Assembly (NCBI GenBank): GCA_035946955.1
Contig: DASYYE010000101.1
Span: forward strand, 1 to 12,170
DNA length: 12,170 bases
Source of the DNA: DASYYE01 sp035946955
GTDB lineage: Bacteria > Actinomycetota > Actinomycetes > Streptosporangiales > Streptosporangiaceae
Reading direction: 5' to 3'
The position numbers and the translations under genes were made by a program. The first letter of the stretch is position 1; the number at the start of each line of letters is the position of its first letter. Positions 7,147-12,170 of this stretch are shown piece by piece. A model generated the notes under the pieces. It was not told where the DNA came from and did not search any database. It saw only the letters and a list, made by a program, of their open reading frames with translations.

Positions 7147-7189
7147 CCACACCCGTTGAGATGACCCTGGCAACGTGCCCTGGGTGTGG
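7147..7189. terminator. hairpin between convergent DUF397 and APH genes
   Basis: CCACACCC (7147-7154), starting right after the DUF397 stop codon, is exactly complementary to GGGTGTGG (7182-7189). The 27-base loop contains a nested GGCA-ACG-TGCC hairpin. It sits in the 86-bp gap between two convergent genes, where a shared terminator is expected. No T-run is present, so the call is tentative. Confidence 0.38.
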
Positions 7190-7232
7190 CGGGCGTGCCA
7201 CGTGCCGCAGTCAATGTCGCTGGAGCTGGGCG

Positions 7233-8168
7233 TTACTCCGCAGGTGGGGACTGCCAGCGTGCGGCGGTGTCGTTGTGCCTGAGCGTGTCCAGGCGGTAGG
7301 CGAGCTGGTGGCGGGAGAACGGCTTGGCCGGTGCCGTGCGGATGTAAGGGCTCAGCCCGGTGATCTCCCGGATGGCGATCAGGACGTCAAGCCCCGGCCA
7401 GGCACGGGCGTCCCACCCGTAGGAGGCGGCGAAGGCCTCGATGTCCTCGGCGGTGGCCCGGCCGAACCGGCGGCGCATGAAGTGGATCTGCACGAGATCC
7501 CATTCACGTGGCCCTGTTGCCACGTGGTCCCAGTCCCCTAGGACCACCTTGTCTGAGGTGGTGCGCATGACGTTGCCGACATGGGCGTCCCCGTGGATCA
7601 GCCCAGGTGGGCGGGGGAAGTTCATAGCCGACCACTGGCCGCGCAGTGCCGTGATCCGGTCGCTAAGCCAGGACCGGTCGGCGTCTGGCGTTGCCCCCGG
7701 CGCTTCTTCCAAGGCCTTGGCGACGCTGGCGAACGGGTTACTGAAGCGGCCTAGCTGGTGTGGGGGTTCGGGTTGGGTGTGCAGGTCACGCAGGAGTCCT
7801 CCGAGTTCTGCGCCGCTCGCCCGGGGCCCCGTCGCCGTGGGCGTGTAACGCCACACCGACACAACCCGGCCGCCCTCAACCAGCGGCTGGCCGTCGACGT
7901 CGGCGGGGACCACGCAGGGGAAGCCGCGCCTGGCAAGCCATCGTGTGATGGCGAGGGACGCCCTTACATGGGGCAGTGCGTCTGGGTTGGTGGCGATCCG
8001 GACGACCAGGCCCGCTGACGGCAGCGCGAAGCTCGCATTGCTGTGCAGGCGAAGGAGTTCCGCGTCATGCACCGGCACCCCCAGGCGCTCCCCGACTGCG
8101 GCCAAGATGGCGCGGACCTCGCTGTAGAGGTCATCGTGAGTCACCCGGCGGGCATTGCGGCTGGTCAT
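7233..8168 (-). CDS. APH-fold phosphotransferase family protein
   Basis: A 311-residue cytoplasmic kinase-like protein of the aminoglycoside phosphotransferase/choline-kinase superfamily. Residues 39-58 (LRLHSNASFALPSAGLVVRI) form the N-lobe nucleotide-binding strands. The catalytic loop is IHGDAHVGN (D194, N199) and the metal-binding motif is GDWDHVATGPREWDL (D212). All catalytic residues are present, so ATP-dependent phosphorylation of a small hydroxylated molecule is plausible; the substrate cannot be told from sequence, and resistance to an aminoglycoside is only one option. The ATG overlaps the TGA of the upstream XRE-TPR gene as ATGA (8165-8168), so the two are translationally coupled. 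That pairing suggests the regulator and kinase act together. It differs from the APH domain at the end of the STAND protein in its loop (HGDAHVGN against HTDVHRKN). Confidence 0.88.
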   Translation of the reverse strand: MTSRNARRVTHDDLYSEVRAILAAVGERLGVPVHDAELLRLHSNASFALPSAGLVVRIATNPDALPHVRASLAITRWLARRGFPCVVPADVDGQPLVEGGRVVSVWRYTPTATGPRASGAELGGLLRDLHTQPEPPHQLGRFSNPFASVAKALEEAPGATPDADRSWLSDRITALRGQWSAMNFPRPPGLIHGDAHVGNVMRTTSDKVVLGDWDHVATGPREWDLVQIHFMRRRFGRATAEDIEAFAASYGWDARAWPGLDVLIAIREITGLSPYIRTAPAKPFSRHQLAYRLDTLRHNDTAARWQSPPAE

Positions 8169-9391
8169 TGTGGGCTGGCCAGGGCCGCCCGCGCGGCCTC
8201 TGCCAGATCCTGCACTGCGGGCACCTGGTGGTAGGGCCGCAGTGTGTCCAGCAGGTTCGCCAGCTGCGCCTTGAGGCGTTCAGATGCCAGCTGGCTGGTG
8301 ATAGCGGCCAGTTCGTGGCCGAGCTGGCACGCCCTGTCCACGTCTTTCGCCTTGCCGTGGACGTGGCCGATCGCCTGGACCGCGAGCGAGAACGCCCGGG
8401 GGCGGCGGTGCCGTCGCGCCCGCATCGACTCCTCGGCTGCCCGCACCGCACGGTCACCCATTCCGAGGTGGTTGAGGCAGCGGCTCTCGTCATGCTGAAG
8501 GTGTTCGATGCCGTAGGAGGCCATCCACTCCGGTTCCCCAGCGCTGCCGGCCCTTTCGTAGCTGTCATGGGCCTGGGCGAGGACACGCAGGGTCTGGGGG
8601 CAGTCGCCAGTCATGGACAGCGCGAGGGCATGCTTGGCCAGGATGAACGACCGGGCGCAGGGTGGTGAACTCCGGGCCATCGCTGCTGCACCGCCGGTAT
8701 AGGCGAGTGCCCGCTCGATGTCCCCGTCGTGCATGTCCTGTTCACCGAAACGGGACAGTACCCAGGCAACCACGACCGGACTGCCGGTCTCGTGCGCCAG
8801 CGGCAACGCGGCCCGCAGGGCTGCCCGTGAGGCGGCGGCATCGCCGACGTCTAGCTGCATTGACGCCACCCGCAGGCTGAACTCCACCGCGAGCGCACAC
8901 AGGTCGCGGAAGACTCCATCCGCCGCAGCCCCACGCAGGCAGGGCTCCACCACAGTCCGCAAGTAACCGGTTGCCTGCGCTCGCACGCGCGGCCCGCCGA
9001 GTTGCCGCTCTGACAAGGTGACCGCAGCGAGCATCCCGCGCATCGCCACGACATCGTCCGCAGTCACTCTCACAGCGCCCTGCGGCACCGGCGAAGCCAC
9101 CTCCAGGCCCGGCTGACCGCCGGAGGGCAAGCTCAGCGGCGAGCGGCCAGGCGGCAGCGTGGTCGTTGGCCGGGACTGCAACACAAGTGTCTCCAGCGCA
9201 CCACCAGCCCTCAGGGCCCGGTCAACTGCCGCCGCGACCTCCAGTGACGGGGGCTTGTGCCCATTGATCACCTTGGACAGGTATCCGGCGTCGTAGTGGG
9301 CCGTCTTCGCCAGCTGGCGCAAGGAGACCCCGCGTCCGGCCATCAGCCGCCGCAGCTCTTCGCCGAACGCCGACGTCGCGTGTTGGCTCAT
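8165..9391 (-). CDS. XRE-family regulator with C-terminal TPR-like domain
   Basis: A 408-residue protein. The N-terminal helix-turn-helix (residues 8-64) reads FGEELRRLMAGRGVSLRQLA then HYDAGYLSKVINGHKPPS. A Pro/Ser-rich linker follows (about 72-110), then an all-helical, TPR-like region (about 110-400) with Ala/Arg/Leu-rich repeats such as DAAASRAALRAALPLAHETG, FILAKHALALSMTGDCPQTL and CLNHLGMGDRAVRAAEES. Such XRE-TPR proteins are frequent in Streptomyces and relatives; some sense peptides or partner proteins, but most are uncharacterised. The start is ATG at 9391 with AGGG (9402-9399) seven bases upstream. It is the first gene of an operon with the APH-fold kinase, and divergent from the methyltransferase gene 231 bp away. 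Confidence 0.85.
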   Translation of the reverse strand: MSQHATSAFGEELRRLMAGRGVSLRQLAKTAHYDAGYLSKVINGHKPPSLEVAAAVDRALRAGGALETLVLQSRPTTTLPPGRSPLSLPSGGQPGLEVASPVPQGAVRVTADDVVAMRGMLAAVTLSERQLGGPRVRAQATGYLRTVVEPCLRGAAADGVFRDLCALAVEFSLRVASMQLDVGDAAASRAALRAALPLAHETGSPVVVAWVLSRFGEQDMHDGDIERALAYTGGAAAMARSSPPCARSFILAKHALALSMTGDCPQTLRVLAQAHDSYERAGSAGEPEWMASYGIEHLQHDESRCLNHLGMGDRAVRAAEESMRARRHRRPRAFSLAVQAIGHVHGKAKDVDRACQLGHELAAITSQLASERLKAQLANLLDTLRPYHQVPAVQDLAEAARAALASPQ

Positions 9392-9622
9392 CGTGTTGCC
9401 CTGTTGCCCTTACATGGTCAACGCCTGGCTCAGTGGCCACTTTACGGCAAGAGTTGGAAGCCAAGGGCTTGCGGAATGGCGGTCCGGGGCGGCGGCACAC
9501 GGTCCCCGAACCACGACTATGGCGGCGGACCAGCCCACGGGCTGCGCCGAAGGGGGTGGCAAGCGTGCAGGTAAAGCGGGCTTGAGCGAAGCCAGTGTCT
9601 GAGAGAAAGCGTAGGGTCATTT
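9392..9622. promoter_or_regulatory. divergent promoter region, XRE-TPR / methyltransferase
   Basis: A 231-bp interval between divergent genes. No promoter pair is convincing on either strand. TAGGGT at 9612-9617 resembles a -10 element only five bases before the methyltransferase GTG, which would fit a leaderless transcript, but no -35 lies at the proper distance. A TGTCT at 9597-9601 followed by AGAGAAAG recalls the operator at 4343 but has the wrong spacing. Confidence 0.3.
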
Positions 9623-10420
9623 GTGGCTGACCAAGTGGTGCCGCTGGGAATCGACGTGTCTGTGCCTAACGCGGCCCGTATGTACGACTATTACCTGGGC
9701 GGTAACAACAATTTCCCTGCCGACCGCGAGGCGGCGGAGAAAGTCCTCCGGGCAGCACCCTGGATACGCGCCACCGCGCTGGAGAACCGGGCGTTCCTCG
9801 GCCGCGCAGTCGAATCCCTCACAGCAGAGGCGGGAATCCGGCAGTTCGTCGACGTCGGCACCGGGCTGCCGACCAGGGGAAACGTCCATGAGGTCGCTCA
9901 CCGGGTCGCACCAGATACACGGGTCGTCTACGTGGACAACGACCCGGTCGTTCTCGGGCACAACCGGGCACTGCTCGCCAGCCAGCCAAACGCCACCACC
10001 GTACGCGCCGACCTCCGCCGGCCCGCAACCGTCATAAGCAACCCCGCACTCAACAGCCTGATCGACTGGGGCAAACCCGTCGCCCTCCTCCTCGTAGCGG
10101 TCCTGCACTTCCTCACCGACGAGGTCAACCCAGCCGACATCATCACCCAGTTCCGCACCGTCATGGCACCGGGCAGCCACATCGTCATCTCACACCTACA
10201 CCATCCCGACGGCGGCGAACCCCTACGGCACGTCATCGCCATTTACCAGAAAGCCAACGTGCCCCTGCTAGCCCGCACACACCAGCAGATCCTGGCCTAC
10301 TTCACAGGATTCGACCTCCTCGAGCCCGGCCTCGTCCCCCTCAACAGATGGCGCCCCGCACACAAGCCCGAAGCGGCAGGGGAAGTCTGGGGACTCGGCG
10401 GCGTCGGGCGGCTCCAGTGA
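9623..10420 (+). CDS. SAM-dependent methyltransferase (Methyltransf_19/DUF574 type)
   Basis: A 265-residue protein of a methyltransferase family very common in actinomycetes. The N-terminal signature VPNAARMYDYYLGGNNNFPA (residues 14-33) and DREAAE are characteristic. The SAM-binding motif I is QFVDVGTGLPT (74-84), followed by motif II VVYVDNDPVVL (D105). LLVAVLHFLTDE and HIVISHLHHPDGGEP mark the later Rossmann strands. The length is normal for the family. Methyl transfer from S-adenosylmethionine is expected, with unknown substrate; family members occur both in secondary-metabolite clusters and alone. The GTG at 9623 is supported by the conserved N-terminus, but there is no good Shine-Dalgarno, so a leaderless mRNA is possible. 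The neighbours do not form a biosynthetic cluster that would suggest the substrate. Confidence 0.9.
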   Translation: MADQVVPLGIDVSVPNAARMYDYYLGGNNNFPADREAAEKVLRAAPWIRATALENRAFLGRAVESLTAEAGIRQFVDVGTGLPTRGNVHEVAHRVAPDTRVVYVDNDPVVLGHNRALLASQPNATTVRADLRRPATVISNPALNSLIDWGKPVALLLVAVLHFLTDEVNPADIITQFRTVMAPGSHIVISHLHHPDGGEPLRHVIAIYQKANVPLLARTHQQILAYFTGFDLLEPGLVPLNRWRPAHKPEAAGEVWGLGGVGRLQ

Positions 10421-10490
10421 CCCTGCGACGAAGATCCCGGACACCGATCCATTGCGGTCTACGGAATATGTCAGCGCATGAGCAGTCAGA

Positions 10491-10504
10491 AAGGAAGTGA
10501 CGTG
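10491..10504 (+). promoter_or_regulatory. Shine-Dalgarno and GTG start in a different frame from the downstream gene
   Basis: AAGGA (10491-10495) lies six bases before GTG 10502, ideal spacing. The frame from this GTG (VITDETGWAGRVRDRVER) stops at 10586-10588. The ATG at 10512, which opens the long frame, is 16 bases from the same AAGGA. This points to GTG 10502 as the original start and to a lost or gained base near 10556-10558. Confidence 0.6.
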
Positions 10505-10511
10505 ATTACCG

Positions 10512-10853
10512 ATGAAACAGGATGGGCGGGTCGCGTACGCGACCGGGTGGAAAGAGGGCCTCGAGCTGAGCACGGCCCGCCTGAGTGACTTGCAGTCCGC
10601 ACTGGCCAAGCGAGGTATGCGAAGCGATCTCGACACACGGTCAGTGTGGCCGCGGCTCAGGGTTCATGGTGACTATGAGGACTGCCCAGCGGTCTCGGAT
10701 TTTGAGAACAGTGTTGTCGCGATACCACTTGGAGATGGCTGGTGGTTCACCTGGCCGTGGGCCGAGAAAATCTGTGAGGTAACGGACATCACGTCAGCCG
10801 CTGACCGTATCACTTTAGAGCTAGGCGAAAATACTACCGGCGATGAAAGTTGA
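10512..10853 (+). CDS. small hypothetical protein, probably frameshifted at its 5' end
   Basis: An open frame of 113 residues. Residues from about 17 onward look real: a helical stretch LELSTARLSDLQSALAKRG, then MRSDLDTRSVWPRLRVHGDY, SDFENSVVAIP and a Trp-rich GDGWWFTWPWAEKICEVTD, with a closing helix. The N-terminal residues MKQDGRVAYATGWKEG do not look coding. Instead GTG 10502, with a good Shine-Dalgarno, reads VITDETGWAGRVRDRVERG in another frame; skipping one G of the GGG at 10556-10558 joins it smoothly to LELSTARLSDLQ. The gene is therefore probably 10502-10853 with a one-base insertion, a sequencing error, or programmed shifting. Function is unknown and no domain is recognised. It follows the methyltransferase by 91 bp on the same strand. 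Confidence 0.6.
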   Translation: MKQDGRVAYATGWKEGLELSTARLSDLQSALAKRGMRSDLDTRSVWPRLRVHGDYEDCPAVSDFENSVVAIPLGDGWWFTWPWAEKICEVTDITSAADRITLELGENTTGDES

Positions 10854-11891
10854 GCAAATCGAAGAGTCAGCCGCGAAACCATCGCCCGCGACCTGCCTGC
10901 TACCCGTCTGACCCCGTGCCGGGATCCCGCGCGCAGTCTGAGTGTCACCCGTCTCTCGCCATAAGCACGTGGTGGCGTCACTCGCGATGAGCACGGCTGG
11001 GACCGAAAGCTCCATGGCGGTGGCGACAACTTTCGTGAGCGTTACGGCTGCCAGGCCTGACCAACGGGCAGCCGCAACCCGACACACAGCGTCTATCACC
11101 GAGAGTGACGACTCAAGGCGCGTCGCAGACCAGCGACCGCCCCTCCCTGCCGACTATGCGCTGTGAATGGGAGTGCGGCTCGGGCTGCAGGGTGGGCACA
11201 GATTATTCGCTATTGAGCGCTACCGCACTCTCCGTGGCTAGGGCGGCTTCATTCGGACCCACCATGACGGCTTCCTGTGGCTCCACCCGGCGACATCGTG
11301 ACGGTCCGATGTGGTCCCGCTTCAAACAAGCAGCGATGAGAAGGGCCTGCTCAGATGTGGGGCCGAATCTGACCGACATCCGAATCCTGTTGATCACGGT
11401 GGGGCCGCTTCAAGCCGTCCGGGTGGAGCCAGGTCAGACCGTCCAAACCACTCTCCGGGGTCAGCCGATGGGAGCGACTTTACAGACCGCTCCAAGATGT
11501 GCTGTGACCTGGGCTTATGCGTATTGCCCTCAAACTTCTCCGGCTATTCTCCACCGCTATCCGTGCTGCCGATGCTGAGTTCCGGCCGTGGCGCATCCGA
11601 TACAAGCGCCCAACCGCCCCCAGACGGATACCCTGCCCGGCGGCCTTGCGGGGTTGACGATCATGAAATTCCCCGCGGAGGTCGGGCGTCGGACCGCCGC
11701 TGACCATCAACCAACCCTTCCACTCGTTACCTCCGCTCATTCCAGTTGACCAGCGCGACAGGGTCGGTCGGCCGCTGGCACCTGACGGCCCGGCAGGCCA
11801 ATGCGGGCGGGTGTCCGAGACACGCTCGCACATGCTGAAAAGTAGTGTTTACCTCTGCTGGATGACCATGCTCCTATGCGCATTCACTTGT

Positions 11892-11913
11892 ACAGCGTCG
11901 CGGTCGACGCTGT
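11892..11913. repeat. perfect inverted repeat, 9-bp arms, 4-base loop
   Basis: ACAGCGTCG (11892-11900) and CGACGCTGT (11905-11913) are exact complements around CGGT, a compact and stable hairpin. It may be a terminator for an unseen transcript or an operator. No gene lies close enough to choose between these. Confidence 0.5.
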
Positions 11914-11993
11914 CTTGATCCCATTGCACCCGCGTCATCCTCGGCGCGCTCCAACGCCCGAATATTTGTCAAATCCGATGTTCAGCGGATTCG

Positions 11994-12022
11994 CTATCCG
12001 TCAGCTCAGGTCATCCGGATAG
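11994..12022. repeat. inverted repeat CTATCCG/CGGATAG
   Basis: CTATCCG (11994-12000) and CGGATAG (12016-12022) are exact complements separated by 15 bases in an AT-richer part of the intergenic interval. It may be an operator or a weak hairpin; seven-base arms could also occur by chance. Confidence 0.3.
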
Positions 12023-12170
12023 GCAGGCCAGAGCTTATATGCGTACAAGTAATCGGGGACTTTGTTTGCAGGGCTGCGGGTGCCTTGCACAAAATGGCGT
12101 GCTGCCGGACTTGCTCTCGGACGCTTGTTCATGGTCGCTGACAATTCATCTACGGATCCAGCGCCAGCGC

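Larger units (their letters stand above)
10854..12170. other. 1.3-kb lower-GC interval without a credible gene
   Basis: Base composition drops visibly compared with the genes on the left, and third-position GC bias disappears in all frames. Open frames at 11105-11578, 11311-11703 (plus) and 11480-11833 (minus) give Cys/Arg/Ser-rich products with no motif or ribosome-binding site. A minus-strand frame of 43 codons at 12001-12132 (starts MNKRPRASPAARHF, contains VPDYLYAYKLWPAYPDD) and a plus-strand ATG at 12131 running off the edge (MVADNSSTDPAPA) are the least unlikely genes, but neither has a Shine-Dalgarno. Hairpins lie at 11811-11823, 11892-11913 and 11994-12022. The stretch could be a decayed region or a long regulatory gap. 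Confidence 0.5.

Noticed and set aside
7233..8168. Calling the APH-fold gene an aminoglycoside resistance gene
   Set aside because: The family covers many substrates; only the kinase core is visible and nothing in the neighbourhood shows a drug target.
9597..9610. TGTCT...AGAGAAAG before the methyltransferase as a third operator
   Set aside because: The half-site spacing is one base short and there is no tandem partner 15 bp away.
10813..10824. 12-base match CTTTAGAGCTAG to the operator at 4360-4372
   Set aside because: It lies inside the 3' end of the small gene, lacks the TGTCT start and has no second site; probably chance.
11105..11833. Open frames on both strands in the right-hand gap as genes
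   Set aside because: Cys/Arg/Ser-rich translations, no ribosome-binding sites, no third-position GC bias, and mutual overlap.

Overview
The window is GC-rich DNA with strongly biased third codon positions. It carries families that are largely or typically found in filamentous actinomycetes: an XRE/DUF5753 regulator with a DUF397 partner, an RsbW-like HATPase, a Methyltransf_19-type SAM methyltransferase, an XRE-TPR regulator, and a STAND ATPase. This suggests a Streptomyces- or Streptosporangiales-like chromosome. I cannot name the genus. It looks like an accessory, regulator-rich stretch; I see no transposase, integrase, tRNA, rRNA or CRISPR array.

Region 1 (1-4566) holds the 3' part of a GntR/HutC-type regulator (UTRA sensor domain), then a hairpin, then two tandem 14-bp palindromic operators. 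These are followed by a large protein of about 1168 residues: STAND-type NTPase, then TPR-like repeats, then a C-terminal APH-type small-molecule kinase domain. A 58-residue AlpA/excisionase-like helix-turn-helix protein follows. Its promoter region carries a degenerate copy of the same double operator with the same 15-bp spacing. The GntR protein is the obvious candidate repressor of both genes, so this may be one ligand-controlled module.

Region 2 (4567-7146) starts with about 450 bp lacking a convincing gene but holding a perfect 14-bp-stem hairpin. An RsbW-like ATP-binding protein (minus strand) is then divergent from a translationally coupled XRE/DUF5753 plus DUF397 pair. This is the WhiJ-type trio linked in Streptomyces to developmental control.

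Region 3 (7147-9391) is a minus-strand two-gene operon. An XRE-TPR regulator is coupled by an ATGA overlap to a stand-alone APH-fold phosphotransferase, the second APH domain in the window.

Region 4 (9392-10853) has a DUF574/Methyltransf_19-type methyltransferase and a small conserved-looking protein whose 5' end appears frameshifted. Its best ribosome-binding site serves a GTG start in a different frame.

Region 5 (10854-12170) is about 1.3 kb of visibly lower GC without a credible gene, with several hairpins. The main novelty candidates are the STAND-TPR-APH fusion with its paired operators, and the frameshifted small gene.
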